From: Liquidambar formosana
Lineage: Eukaryota > Streptophyta > Magnoliopsida > Saxifragales > Altingiaceae
Reading direction: 5' to 3'
Length of the DNA: 64,000 nt
NCBI GenBank assembly: GCA_039720395.1
Contig: CM077823.1
Span: forward strand, 38,918,536-38,982,535
Of the stretch, positions 11,599-23,692 are shown piece after piece. The stretch's first letter is position 1. Each line of letters starts with the position of its first letter. The notes below the pieces were generated by a model. It searched no databases. It saw nothing but the letters and a program-made list of their open reading frames with translations, and had not been told where the DNA came from. Made by a program: the position numbers and the translations under genes.

Positions 11599-11849
11599 GG
11601 TTTCGGATTTTGGTGTAGTTGGATACTTTAACTGCACCATACAGTAGTCGCACTATGAGCGACACGTGACAAAGAGGAAGCAGGAATGGCTGGGATTTTC
11701 TTCCATTAGTAGCTCGTGCCATTTGCCATTTGACGTCAAATTCCTCTCTCAAATCCCAGCCATTCCTACTTCCTCCTTACCACGTGTCACTCATTGTGCA
11801 GTTATTGCATGGTGCAGTTAAAGTACCTAACTGTGCCAAATTTGAATCC
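11599..11849. mobile_element. Mutator-type MITE, 9-bp target duplication CCCAAAAAA
   Basis: Long inverted arms of roughly 110 bp are visible. The left arm has GGTTTCGGATTTTGG then ACTTTAACTGCACCAT, and also CAGGAATGGCTGGGATTT. The right arm is its reverse complement (AAATCCCAGCCATTCC ... ATGGTGCAGTTAAAGT ... CCAAATTTGAATCC). The 9-mer CCCAAAAAA flanks both ends (11590-11598 and 11850-11858). A 9-bp duplication with long arms is typical of Mutator-like elements. There is no transposase. Confidence 0.82.
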
Positions 11850-12042
11850 CCCAAAAAACACCCAGTAAACCCAACAAAGCACCAGATAAGGAACAAAACA
11901 AACACGTAGGGGCCAAAAGAGAAGCTAATTGAACTCCCAAACAACCAAAACCCAGACAAACACCAAAAAATAGTAGTAGCATAGCCAAAGAACCCAGACA
12001 AACACCTAGGGGTATCCTAGGTCTTACTCCTGCTGAGGTTTC

Positions 12043-12815
12043 GGCCCAGATAACAGGTTTAACGTACTTTCAACATTAGGATTGGTTAAAGTGGTGTATA
12101 TTTCTAGATCGAGAGGATTCAATAAGTAATGTGGGCACTCCACTTTAAAAATATGAAATTTATTAAATTTTATCTTGGGAGTACTACTCATCTTCTAGTA
12201 TTGCTCATTATTGTCTAGCAATTATTTAACCAAACATGTCAAAATTAAAAAATCATGTAACAAGAATTATGCAACCTCAAAAGGTGAATCAGCGGTTCCA
12301 ATTTTATGGCTTAAAAAGTAGAAGATTTTAGTTTTAACTTCTCACACCCTCTCAAAACCAAACAATAGTCGACTTTATCTTAAGCGTTAATAGTAAATGC
12401 AGTCACCTTCCTAGAACTAGGTAATAGTCAAGTTGATCCTAAGCTTTAATTGATGCATAGTAAATGACAGCTTTATATGTGTACTAAAGATTTAATTGGA
12501 CAAATTTGATAATCAAAAGAGAGTGGGGGGGAGGGAGCTAGAAAACCTTGGATTGCGAGAACCCAAACTGGTCTAGACTTAAGCTAAACCGGGACTGGGA
12601 ATAAAGTGGTCCAGTAGCCAAACAGGCCAATTTTTTGGATTTGCCCGTGTATAAAGCATTAAAAGGTGCGTCCAGTGGCTCCCCAACGAAGAGGAGCTAC
12701 GAGGGAAAAGTAGGGTTGTCAATTGTCAGGTAAGCCCTAATACGTTGTTCTTCGTAAATGGCATTCACCGACGGTGATGATTATTATTAGGATTTCAGTT
12801 CAGTATCTATCTTCT
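12043..12815 (+). repeat. Segmental direct repeat, copy 1
   Basis: It is colinear with 13450-14245, for example TGAAATTTATTAAATTTTAT, TTGGGAGTACTACTCATCTT, AACTAG followed by AAACC/AAACT, and the end AGGGTTGTCAATTGTCAG. Start-to-start distance is about 1.4 kb, so this looks like a tandem duplication whose second unit stops at about 14245. No target duplications or terminal repeats were seen. Confidence 0.8.
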
Positions 12816-13175
12816 ATTGTGCTAGGGTTTCTTTTGCAAGGACCAAATTGGAAGAGCAAACCACAATTTCTTTCCTTTATCCGTTCCTTTTTCTCATTCC
12901 ATGCGTCATGTGACCGTTTCGTTTGGAGGAAAACTTGTTTGGTTCCTGAATGAGGAGGCATGGTTGGTTTTATTTTTTATTTATATTTTGTTGAAATATA
13001 TAACCACCAGGAAAAAGCACAAAATTGTGTGGTATCGGCATGATTTTTTTTTTCTTTTTAAATTTTATTTTTTGATTGAAACATACCCACCAGGACAAAG
13101 GGATCCTTAATATTTTATTTTTATGTTTATTCAGCTATTTAATTTATTTTTTCCATACGGAATATTTTCTTGCAG

Positions 13176-13320
13176 AGTGCCAATGTCTACGAGAACTCAA
13201 GCCGTGAAGGAATTTGTGTTTCTATGGGGTATATTTGCTGCAAATAGCGCGCATCTTCCTTGCTTGCATATTCATGGGACTCAATTTCATTTAGAAAAGC
13301 TTATCTCTATCTTTCAGTAA
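13176..13320 (+). other. Possible spliced exon of an unknown short transcript
   Basis: The first repeat copy ends in TTGTCAATTGTCAG|GTAAGC, a good donor. At 13171 a pyrimidine-rich stretch ends TTCTTGCAG, followed by AGTGCCAATG, an ATG at 13183 and 45 codons (MSTRTQAVKEFVFLWGIF...) to a TAA at 13318-13320. I do not recognise the peptide. Donor and acceptor are textbook, but such sites arise by chance and no conservation supports a gene. Confidence 0.15.
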
Positions 13321-13449
13321 CTGAATGGGAAGTTCTTTACAAAAGTACTTTAGAATCGGATGCAGTGGCATCGATCAGCTCCTCGAGTTGCTTCCTCAGC
13401 TCTGATAGTTCATGGGGAGCCATTTTTAAGACCCGAAAACTCTTCATTG

Positions 13450-14245
13450 GCTGCATGATAATAGGTTTAACTAGCTTCCAGCATTAAGATTGGTCAAAGT
13501 GGTGTATATCTAGAGGGGATGCAAGAAGTAATGAGGGCACTCCACTTTAAAATATGAAATTTATTAAATTTTATCTTGGGAGTACTACTCATCTTCTAGT
13601 ATTTCTCATTATAGTCTAGCAATTGTTTGACCAAACATGTCAAAATTAAAATAAAATAAAATAAAATCATGTAACAAGAATCATGCTGTTCCTCAAAAGG
13701 TGAATAAGCGGTTCTAGTTTTATGGCTTTAGAAGTGGAAGATCTTAGTTTTAAATTCTCACACCAACCAAGCAATAGTAGAATTCATCTTAAGTTTCAAC
13801 TGATGTAAAGTAAATGTAATCACCTTCTTAGAACCGAGTAGTTGTCAAGTTGATCCTAAGCGTTAATTGATACATGGTAAGTGACAGTTTTATATGTGTA
13901 CTAAAGATTAAGTGGACCAATTTGATTTGATAACCAAAAGAGGGTGGGGTGGGTTGGGGGGAACTAGAAAACTTTGGGTTGCTAGAACCCAGAGTGATCT
14001 AGACTTGGAGCTAAATTGGGACTGGGAATAAAGTGGTCCAGTTGCCAAACAGGCCAATTTTTTCGATTTGCCCCTGTTTTAATTAAAGCATCAAAAGGTG
14101 CGTCTGGTGGCTCTCCAACGAAGAGAAAAGCTACGAGGGAGGGCAGAACTAGGGTTGTCAATTGTCAGGTGTTCTTCATAAATGGCATTCACGGAAGATG
14201 ATGATTATTATTAAGATTTCAGTTTAGTATCTATTTTCCATTCAT
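13450..14245 (+). repeat. Segmental direct repeat, copy 2
   Basis: Partner of 12043-12815, with small indels. It has an added (AAAAT)n near 13650 and lacks the GTAAGC donor, reading TCAGGTGTTC instead. Confidence 0.8.
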
Positions 14246-14815
14246 TTTCTATCACAAACAAACAAATAACATGCAAATATGGATTAATAAAAAATATGCT
14301 CACAATTATATAAATATTAAAATATATACATGAAATCAATTTTCCTTAATTATTTAGACAAGTAGTGAAATATGAGTTGGGTCCCTCCTCCGGTGATATA
14401 TTTATCATTTCCCCTGGGGAAGGCATCCCTCCAAAAAAAAAAAAAAAAAAAAAAAAAAGTTGACAGAGTGGGACGTTTTTGTAGAAGGAATATAGGCCGA
14501 AGGCGGTAAGAGAGACCGTGGTGCGGCAGGCCACTATAAGGTGCACGTGATGACATTGACAAGAGCAAGTTTTTGTTTTTTCACTTTTTCATTTTTATTT
14601 TTATTTTCTTTTGTTTTATTAATGTGTTCATCAGATTATGCTAGTCGTGAGATCCGCTCTAACTTAAACTCATTCAGGAAAGGTAAAAACTTCCATGTTA
14701 GTGTGACACTGTCAACTGGTATTATAGATTAATAAGTGGGAATGTGAACATACCTTTTGTACCCATAATCTCACTTTACTTGTTTTAAACTGGTCTTTGA
14801 CACCACATGGTTGTG

Positions 14816-14849
<34 letters not shown>

Positions 14850-15869
14850 TACGATGATGAAACCCCTCAACCTATCCTCCACGATTTCGGAATCAATATT
14901 TAATGCCGTTAATTGGAGTAGGACAGAAAAAACAAACCCCGGATGTGTGCACAGGGCCCCACAACACACACCAGTAAGTCACAGACTTGTATAGCGGTAG
15001 AAATTCATACCCACTTTCATTATTGACTGATATTTTAAAAAATAGCTAATCTCTTTAGGCTTTAATCTCTTTGTGAGCTGGAATATGACATTTATAAGTC
15101 ACCAAGACTAGAGATTTTGTTTCTTTTGTCCTTTTTCATTTGTATTTTCTTTCATTATTAATAATATTTGGACTGATAGCACATGATTAGGAGAACCTAA
15201 GGTACCAACCTCGTTGGAATGTTAGGTTTCTCTCTTTGATGCTTAAGCCTTTTCATCTTGTATTTTCTTTTATTATATTCTTAATTACGTAGAAAAAAAA
15301 CACTACCATCACCATTAAGTTGGTTTATCTGTCAAGTTTTCAAAAAGGCTAGATCACTTTAGTAGTGCCTTTGGAAGCTTTGGAAGTGTGGCTGGCACAT
15401 GACAATAACACAACATTAAGCATGATGTGGACACAGTTGCCCATCTTTCATCTTTTTGTCTTGTTATCTTTTATTTTTAGTAATGAAACTATTCAGACCT
15501 TCCTATGAGGGGAATTGAACTAGGGAACTTCACATCTTGAAGAATTAATGGTAATACTTCATATTAGGCCTGCTCTAGATTCAGTTGCCTATCTTTCATG
15601 GTCAGTGGGTTCTGTTTGGATTTTAGGGCGCATTTATGTAGTTTCAGAGACAACTTTCACTGAAATAAGGCTGCAAGAGCACCTATATAAAACCCAATAA
15701 GCAACATGTTTTGCTGATTTCCAAGCTAGTCACCAAATAGGATACAATTTAGCTATTAAAAGTTGCTAAATCCATCTTCCCACATGCCAAAAAACCCAAG
15801 AAAAACTAGAAATGCAATATAAGGAGGAAAAGAGAACAATGAAGGGCTCAAGCTGAATTGTTATTAAAA
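14246..15869. other. Intergenic stretch downstream of PAP1, no gene seen
   Basis: It holds a run of 26 A (14433-14458) and a run of 29 T (14818-14846), plausible retroposon tails without recognised bodies. No protein motif was found. Confidence 0.5.
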
Positions 15870-15875
15870 TTTATT
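15870..15875 (-). terminator. Candidate poly(A) signal of PAP1
   Basis: AATAAA on the minus strand, about 70 bp after the PAP1 stop. Equivalent hexamers follow PAP2 and PAP3. Confidence 0.5.
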
Positions 15876-15944
15876 CGGGTACTTATTCTAGAGAGATACG
15901 AAAAAAAAAGGGAACCAAATAAGAAAAAAGAAAAAGAGTTGATG

Positions 15945-18900
15945 TCATCCTGATGTGGAACTTGTGGAATCATCAAGCGGATGCCAATGTCTATTGAAAA
16001 ACCATAAGGAATCAGCTTCCATTGCATATCCATCTTGATCACGGTGCCAACTATAGTAAGCATGGGTTCTATTCTTAATATCAAGAGTGGCATGACCGAA
16101 ACTAGCTTCACGATAAGCTGAGTACTTTGGTTGTGGGTCTGTCATGCTGGCATAAAAAAATAATAATAATTAAAAAAAACAAAGAACAAAGATCGAACAC
16201 TTTTTCTTTCAACTACAGCTACAAGTAATAACACCACTATATCAAAAGAGTCGGAAGACAATTACAACATATTATATACTAATCTTACTTGGTCGCTAAG
16301 CCTTCAATATTTCCTCCATCACCAATGGTTATATATACGGGAGCAGATTGGTCTTTCGCAGGAGTGCAAACACCATTTTCAATGTTGTATGCAATGTTGG
16401 ATATGCGTTCCTATAATATATTTACATTAGTTGACAATAACAACAAGAACTAAAAAACTTCTCATAAACATTTTCTATGTCCCAAGTATCTTTGCTATGC
16501 AGGTCTTAAATTCAACAAATTATCTAAAATTTCAAATTTTCCTTTTTAGTTAATTGGAACCAAAAAAATTACACATAAGTTCAAAATATACTTATCATGC
16601 TTTCTAGGAAAAAAAATATTATTTCCTCAAAGAGAAGTCTACTAGGAGTAGAGATATGGCACTATAATTAAGACTCATACTTCGGAACACAGTGATATAG
16701 AGGACTAAAAGCACTTACAGATCGTTCATACGCATGAACATGACCAGCAAACACAACATCAACTTTGTACTTTACAAACCATGGCTCAAACATTACTCTC
16801 ATTGTTTCTCCTTCCATGTAATGATAGTTGTAGCTATTATACCAGGGGGAATGTGTAAGAACAATCAGCCATGGTGTCTCACTCCTGTTAACTTTAGGTA
16901 GCTCATCTTCGAGCCATTGGTATTGAGGAGTGTATTTACCTAAAAAAATGATTGGTCAATAGATGCAATCACAAAATGTCTAACAGCATATATATATTAA
17001 CTAAAACATGGTAGCATTTTTGGTTAGTGATTCCACCAATAAATTACTAAGAATTTAGATATCACATGGAGATGAAATCATTCCATCATGTTTTCCACAT
17101 TGTTTAAAGGCACAAATCCATTATTTACAATGTAGCCATTAGAAAACCAATACACACATACACAGATTTCAAAGAGTTGAGTCAAACAGTAAAAATAAAA
17201 ATGATTATCCTCACTTGAAATCACAAAAATAATCCTAGAAATTAAAAATATACACATGTGAAATGTTATGAAAAGTATAATTAATGTATTCAAATGTCAG
17301 TAGAATTTAGGAATGAATGATTTCACCTCCTTGGGGCAAACCACCCCCCGCTCCGGAGGGGTTCCCCATTATCTTACAGCATAAGAATTGATTTGGGGGC
17401 TCCTTACTCTAGGAAACTCAAAGATCAGGATTCCCCTTTCACATAAAATTGAACAGTATTACAAAGGGAGAGGGGGGGGGGGGACTAAGAGTTAACACAA
17501 GGGGAGCTGAATTTACCAAAAGCAAGGAGAATCCAACCATTCCTAATTCATTGCCTAAACAAATATAAGGCTTCTCCTTTTAATTTATTTTTCATTTTTA
17601 TTTTTAAAAGAATTGGATGAATAACAATTCTATATTAACATCAAGCATATTTAGATATTAGGCATTTCAACCACAGTAAAATGTCCCAAAATGCAAAATG
17701 CTGAGTTTGATATATCTGTCGTGTGTGTATTTACATGAAAAAACTTGTGTATCCTTACTTACCATATGCTGAATATGAAGACAAGACAATGATGTATGCT
17801 GAAGCTCTCTTTATTGAGTACCAAAACGGAGCGGTACTACCAGATGCTTTATAAGGAACATGATACCGGTGAGTATAAGGCTTAAAAGGTTTGGTTTCAC
17901 CCTGCAAAAAAATTGCCCAGAGACATATATTGAAAGAACATATAATGTGGGTTAAAAGTATTGATAGAAGAGAAAATATAGGTAAAAAAGCAATTCTTCT
18001 AAAAGAAAATTAAGGAATGGATGATCTCATGTTAAACAAATAATACATGAGAATTGACAAATAAATAAATAAATTATGTTATGGGATGCTTACAATCTCT
18101 GGAGCAAAATCGATCTCGTGATTTCCTGCAGTCCATATCCAAGGCTGATATGCAGTACTTCTCTCAACGAATCTTCCCCATGAATCCCACCTTACATTAT
18201 CATGATTTGGATGATCATCAGCATAAGAGAGGTCCCCGACAAACAACACTGATTTTCCTTTCACAGGGTTTAATTCATAGTGGGTTAGTGTCTTATTTGA
18301 GTCATAAGTCTGTCCAAGATCCCCTGCAAACAATGCCCAACTCATAAACTGTAAGTAAACAGCCACTTTATAGGCATAAAGAGTAATAAAGGAATGCAAT
18401 CAAGTATGTACATAAACACATAAACACTCATATGTATATATATGTATCCAGTTTTGAACCTGCAAATAATAGTTAAAACTGAATTTCAGCCTGCCCCCTA
18501 ACAAGAATCAGATAATCTAAACAAAAAGAATTTTGTTAGTGATATCCTCTTCTCCACAATCAACTCATGTTGCTAATTTTCAGTTACACCACTCTTTTAT
18601 CTCATCTTAAGGGTTGCCAATAGGCTAGCCACATAGGCACCCACACCTCCCTAAAAGGGTTAGGTTAGGTTAGGTTGATACCATTGAACACCAAGGTCAT
18701 TGGTTAAACAGGCTTTTAGCTACCCTTCCATCAAATTGAATTGGTGAGGAAATTACCCATGAGACCAAAAGTATATGGCACATCTGGGCCAACTTAGGAG
18801 GAGTTACAAACCAAAACTTCCGCATAGTGTGTCCTAGGCCCACCTCATAGTAATATTTGGTGTTAAACTGCAAAAATAATAGACAAAATTAAATAAGAAG

Positions 18901-20240
18901 GCTTCCCCCAATAGGTCCATGCATAGAAGCTTTGAGAACAGAGATGCCCATGAAACAACTTGATCAATGCACATGAAAACCCACCTTCAAATTCTTGATT
19001 CCTAGATGAACAAAGTTAAAAAGGCTCACTACCTTGTTGCAAAGAATGCATAAATAATATTTTTATATATAAAACTATAAATTGTGCATTAGAACAGATC
19101 ACAAATGGGAATATATGAATGTAGCAATGAAAATGAAGCAAGTCGATTAATAATAAACTACCTTTAAATTCCTGATGGTGCAGTGATGGATGTAACCAGA
19201 AGTATAATTATGGAATGTATAGGTAACAACTTTGCCCTCAGCCCGCTTCTTGTGGTCACTATTTTCACGCCAGTAGAGCACTGCATTCGAACCCGGTTCA
19301 TCCATGGTGACCCATGACACAATCACTCCTTTCCCCACATGATCTCCTTGTGTTATATGAACCTTAAAACACACCCACCAATCACAACCCCACCAAAAAA
19401 TTTATAAAAAAAAGAAGAAAAAAAACCCAAAGAAATATTATGAAATAAGGCATCAGAATTTTAATGATAATAAAAATATACATATATAGAGATAAGTATG
19501 AAATCAATGATTTTTCTACAAAATAAAAAGAAAAAAAAGCTTTTTTGTTGTTGTTAATTCAGGAACCCATCAAGAGGACAATGTAAAAATAGACAATTCA
19601 TAAATTAATCAAGGGTTTTCTTAACATGTTCCCTAAGGCATATGTTAAGCTTCAATTAATGACCTAATAATTGCGTAGAAAATAATGAAAATACATTAAA
19701 AAAAAAAATGAAAGTTGCTTGAAAAAATTTGAAAAAATTTATAAAACTATACAAACACTTTATATATATATATATATATATATAATAAAAAGAGCTTCAA
19801 GCATTAGAAGACACTCTAGCATCCTAACTAGGTTGACACCTTAAAGGTCTCAAAACATGTGCTATAGCCTAGATCCTTATTAAGAGAAGGAAAAAGAGTA
19901 CAAGAACAGGAGAATAAAAGAAAACCAAACTGATTTTGGTGACATATGCAAACACATTTCTCCATATAATATTTTGATAATTAATTGCAGCTCACACATT
20001 ATGAATGATACATAGTTAAACACAAAGAGGACAAAAATCAAGCACCTGTTGAGGGGCATTATAGCCAGGAGGCTCACGAAAGACATCACTCTCAAGAGGC
20101 ATATCAACAGATTTCTCAACTTTCCTCACAAAAGCACTGGTGATTCCTCCATTGCACAACACTGCTGCATTCAACACCAAACCCAAAACAGCAACAGCCA
20201 TAGCAGCTGAAGAAGAAGAGGATAGACCCAGAAAACCCAT
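15945..20240 (-). pseudogene. PAP: PAP1: purple acid phosphatase with an exon-3 frameshift
   Basis: High-molecular-weight plant purple acid phosphatase (PAP10/PAP12 type), a secreted Fe-Zn or Fe-Mn phosphomonoesterase. Exons on the minus strand are 20240-20046, 19362-19162, 18867-18757, 18323-18094, 17901-17763, 16939-16719, 16410-16289 and 16146-15945, all with GT-AG borders. Motifs are GDLGQ, GDLSYAD, GNHE, VLTHSPW and GHVHAYER. The N-terminus has a Ser-rich start and a hydrophobic signal segment. Exon 3 is 111 bp, against 112 bp in the three sister genes: CTTAGGAGG replaces CTTCAGGAGG on the plus strand near 18794. The shift leads to a TAA early in exon 4, before the metal ligands. Everything else, including splice sites, is intact, so the lesion is recent or a sequence error. 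Without it the protein would have 473 residues. Intron 5 carries about 330 bp of extra DNA. Confidence 0.88.
17339..17676. other. Insertion of about 330 bp in PAP1 intron 5
   Basis: PAP2 reads straight from ATTTCACCTACTTGGGGC to ATAAAAATGTCCCC. PAP1 has about 330 bp between the same flanks, bounded by AACCAC on both sides (near 17339 and 17671), a possible short target duplication. It includes a G run (near 17470-17483). I recognise no element family. Confidence 0.5.
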
Positions 20241-20299
20241 CTTAATTTTAGGCACACTTCCCTAACACAGAGACACCAACTACACACCCCAGTATTTTT

Positions 20300-20311
20300 G
20301 AATATATAGTC
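20300..20311 (-). promoter_or_regulatory. TATA element of PAP1
   Basis: GACTATATATTC on the minus strand, about 60 bp before the ATG. It is the same in PAP2 and nearly so in PAP3. Confidence 0.6.
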
Positions 20312-20334
20312 TGATATTCAACATAATTTTCAGG

Positions 20335-20342
20335 GAATATTC
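20335..20342 (-). promoter_or_regulatory. P1BS-like site upstream of PAP1
   Basis: GAATATTC fits GNATATNC, the PHR1 phosphate-starvation factor site. It lies about 95 bp before the ATG, just upstream of the TATA element. The same octamer sits in the same place in all four PAP promoters. Confidence 0.6.
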
Positions 20343-22140
20343 AGGATATATACGAATTTAGAAACCAATACGGATGAATGTCAACTAGTTTGAACTGTGA
20401 TTGGATTCGGTTTCTTTAGTTTTGGGCCTATTGTAATGGGGAAAACAGAAAAAAGGTGAATAAATAGTTATTCGGGGAAAATAATTAAAAAAATATTAGA
20501 GTTGACTCAAGGTCACAGCTCACAGGCGTATGATGTAACAGACGAAAAAAAAAAAAAAAAAGTGCACTCGTTTGACCATCTACCCTCGCGCTAGGTGGCC
20601 TATTGGTTTAATGGTTTGGCTTTGGGCCAACATGCAATTTTCCCCCACTTAGAGTGGGTATAGATTTAATAAGAAGGTATTGTGGAAGTGGGATTTCAAA
20701 CTCAAGAGATAAGACACTTATTCTTATTCAGCTTACCACCTAAATTAACCTCTTGGGATTAGTCAACATGCACTTATCTATGGGTTTGAGTCCCAACTTT
20801 CTCTAGTGAATGGGATTTTGTTATTCTTCCTAAATGTGTTACCTTTGTGGTTTAGGGGTTGCCATCTACCCCCTTTATCCCTTTTTCTTGATCCAAGTCT
20901 ATTTTGGGGTAACTTAGAAAGCATCTTAGATGATAATATTATACGTACCGAATTATATGTTGAAAATATAGTATTACAATTGATGGGTTGTGCTCCATAA
21001 TGACATATTATTATTTATTTAACAATTTAAATAAATGTAGATTAGATTATGGAGTATTATATTATTTTTTTTTGAATATTTTATTTTGGTAAGTGATAAG
21101 GTTAGATGGGATTAGGATAGGTTAGGGGGACTCAATCCCCTCCAGTTGTACCCAAAAAAAAAAAAAAGAAGATAAGGTTAGTTTAACTTTATTTGATTTA
21201 GGATTGGAATTGGATTTTGATTTTGACTTTCGATTTCATGAGCTTTTATGACTATTATTATTATTATTATTATTATTATTTTGGCTAAGATATGAGCTTT
21301 TATGACTATAAATGTACAATTGTCGAATGGATAGGAATGAATCAAGAATGAATTTTAACCTGAGAGTAAGCTCTAGGACTTTTACTCTCTAGGACTCTAG
21401 GAGGTTCTGCCCCTTTGAAATGGGATATTCTTTCTCTAATTCTATATTTATATTTTAGTTTGAGTGAATTCATACTAGGAATGTGTCATAATCACCCCCA
21501 CATGAGATGGTGATGGTCCCCTGAAAAAGAGAAAAGGTCCAAAAGCAAGAACATAAAAAGTCTTAATTTTTAGATTTCGACCCCACCCATATCATCCTTC
21601 AATCATGCATCTCTTTTTTAATCCCTTTTTAATACATGATGAAAATGCCACTTCCACATTCTTTCATAGAGTGTAAAAACACTCACCAATCACCATTGAC
21701 ACCATTGAGAGTATAAGTTTTTTTTTTTTTAATATTATTTTATTATATTTATAACAACCTTATCGTATCATTAAGTTGGTACTGGAACCTACTGTGACCC
21801 ACCCCCTTACCCATCATACTCGTAGCAATAAAATATTAAAAAGAAAAAAAAAAAAAAAGATTGGTACTAGAAACAGAGTGACCTAAGTTTTACCGAGTTA
21901 ATTTGCTTTTTAAGGCTTAAAGCCAGTAGGAAAAAAAAAATAAATAAAAAATAAATACTAGGACAATCTAATACATAGACCAACGTAATCATAATACCCA
22001 AACAAAAGTAGGCAGAGTCCTAGCTAGTGTGAGTTCAAGAGCCAAATGATTTTTTTAATTTTTTTTAATATTGAAAAAGGACCTGAGAACTGTTGGTATT
22101 ACTATTACACTGTCATTTTTATATAATATTCACATCATCC
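20343..22140. other. PAP1 upstream spacer, colinear with the PAP2 upstream spacer
   Basis: No gene. The stretch aligns piecewise with 27926-29450, for example TTTAGGGGTTGCCATCTACC, AAAAATTAAGTC-like blocks, ATCACCCC(C)ACATGAGATG and CATATCATCCTTCAATCATGC. It was therefore copied together with the gene. An (ATT)n tract lies at 21252-21280, absent from the PAP2 side. Confidence 0.7.
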
Positions 22141-22179
22141 TAGCCAAAGAAAAAAAAAATGAAATCAGGTCAAAGTATC

Positions 22180-22330
22180 TTAGAGATGTGACATCCTTGG
22201 TGTGAAGGAGGAGCCCCCGGCAGTGGACTAAAATACTGATGGCAGTGGAGGGCTGGGCCAGAGACGGTAAACTCGTATAGGCCATTGTTAGTGATGAAAG
22301 TGGTCCGACATTCATGACTCTTTTTTGGTG
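22180..22330. repeat. Intergenic module core, copy A
   Basis: A sequence of about 150 bp contains GTGTGAAGGAGGAG, the central GGCAGTGGACTAAA (22219-22232), GGCCATTGTTAGTGAT and CCGACATTCATGACT. Related copies occur at 22.9, 29.5, 30.5, 43.3 and 47.4 kb. There is no coding frame and no terminal repeats. I do not recognise the family. Confidence 0.7.
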
Positions 22331-22884
22331 GGGTGGGGGATTTTGTCCCTTCCATTTTTCATTCCTCTATCTCTAAAAAGTATCGAAAGTCAAAACTTAA
22401 TTACACCCTTTTTCATTTCAAATAAACATTGAAGTGATTTTTTTTTTTTTTAATTTTTAACAATTGATAGAATTAACCCATATCTTCAACCTTACAATTT
22501 CAACAAATAAATATCAATATTTTTCTATAAATTTGAATCCGAGGTTTTTCACTTAACGAATGAGAAGAATATCATTAAACTATCATATCATTGAATAACA
22601 CTAAATTGATTCACTTAGCAAAAAAAAGAAAATGCTATATTGATTCAAACTGAACTGAACTGAATTATACCGTTTCACATCGCCTAACAAAATAAAGTAG
22701 AATTATAATGTACGTGCAACATGCCAAACAAACATAGCATCGCATTATATTGCCATCTTTCTATAATAATTATTTTCTTTTCTCCATATTACTTTAAATA
22801 AGTTTTTTTTTTTTTTTTCACTTGCATTATTGTATAACATGCATCAGGCTTATGAAAAAATAGAGAGGAAGGGGGGGGGGGGTA

Positions 22885-23015
22885 TACTGGCGTGAAAGAG
22901 GAGACGGTACCCCCCGGCAGTGGACTAAAGTTAGTAAATTACTCATGGCCTCTTGTTCTTGGCTGGACCATCGTTAGTGATCAAATGGTTCTACAATCAT
23001 GACTTCCGTTTTCTT
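22885..23015. repeat. Intergenic module core, copy B
   Basis: Has GGCGTGAAAGAGGAG, GGCAGTGGACTAAA (22916-22929), GGACCATCGTTAGTGATCAA and CAATCATGACTT. It lies about 700 bp from copy A. Confidence 0.65.
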
Positions 23016-23116
23016 TTTTTATCGGGTGGGGATTTTTCTAATTTTTCATTTTCCTTCGTTTCTTTGGATTCTTTGCACTTTTAAACTGTGAGTCCAAAAA
23101 ACATACAAAGAAATTA

Positions 23117-23360
23117 GGGTAAATTACACTTTGCCCCCTTCAAGTTTATACTGATTTTAGCAAACCCCCTATAGTTCAAAACCAGACAAATAAATACACA
23201 CATTTTGCAAAAAATGTCACTTTACCCCTTTCCGTTGATGACGTGTCAACTAAATGAGTTGTCACGTGTCATGTGCAAAGAGGCAAAATGTAATTTATGA
23301 ACTATAAGAGGGTTTGTTAAAAACGGCTCAAACTTTAAAGGGGCAAAATGTATTTTACCC
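23117..23360. mobile_element. Mutator-type MITE with perfect 9-bp duplication AAGAAATTA
   Basis: Ends are GGGTAAATTACACTTTGCCCC and, at the right, GGGGCAAAATGTATTTTACCC. They are inverted repeats extending into CTTCAAGTTT / AAACTTTAAAG. AAGAAATTA flanks both sides (23108-23116 and 23361-23369). The paralogous site near 30715 has no insert. The element is 244 bp and non-coding. Confidence 0.9.
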
Positions 23361-23631
23361 AAGAAATTAAATACACATTTATAATCGTATTCTCCAAAGG
23401 GAGAATTACACATTAGGGGCATTTTTCAAACTAATATACCTTCTTGAGTCTTCTTTTTTATTTATTTTATTTTTTATTGTTTTTTAAGAAATATAAAATC
23501 ATTGAGAATAATATATTCTCAAAATTTCTTACTGCTTCAACAGAGAGTGTCTCTAAAACAGTTTTATGAGTACACGGTCAAATAAGCCCTCAACTTCTAG
23601 AATGTTGCCAACAAGTTACAACATAAAGAAA

Positions 23632-23637
23632 TTTATT
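23632..23637 (-). terminator. Candidate poly(A) signal of PAP2
   Basis: AATAAA on the minus strand about 55 bp after the PAP2 stop, in a block also conserved after PAP3 (31010-31015). Confidence 0.5.
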
Positions 23638-23692
23638 GATCAAGAGAAAAAAAAAACACGTAACGCACAAAACGAAAAACAAAACAATGCCA

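Noticed and set aside
18081..18347. 88-codon plus-strand frame over PAP1 exon 4 (and similar frames at 26046-26240 and 32458-32682)
   Set aside because: Antisense shadow of a conserved PAP exon; it recurs only because the exon is conserved.
18655..18680. GGTTA tandem repeat in PAP1 intron 3, telomere-like at first glance
   Set aside because: Only four units, and the plant telomere unit is TTTAGGG. PAP2 has a single GGTTAAGG here, so it is a small local expansion.
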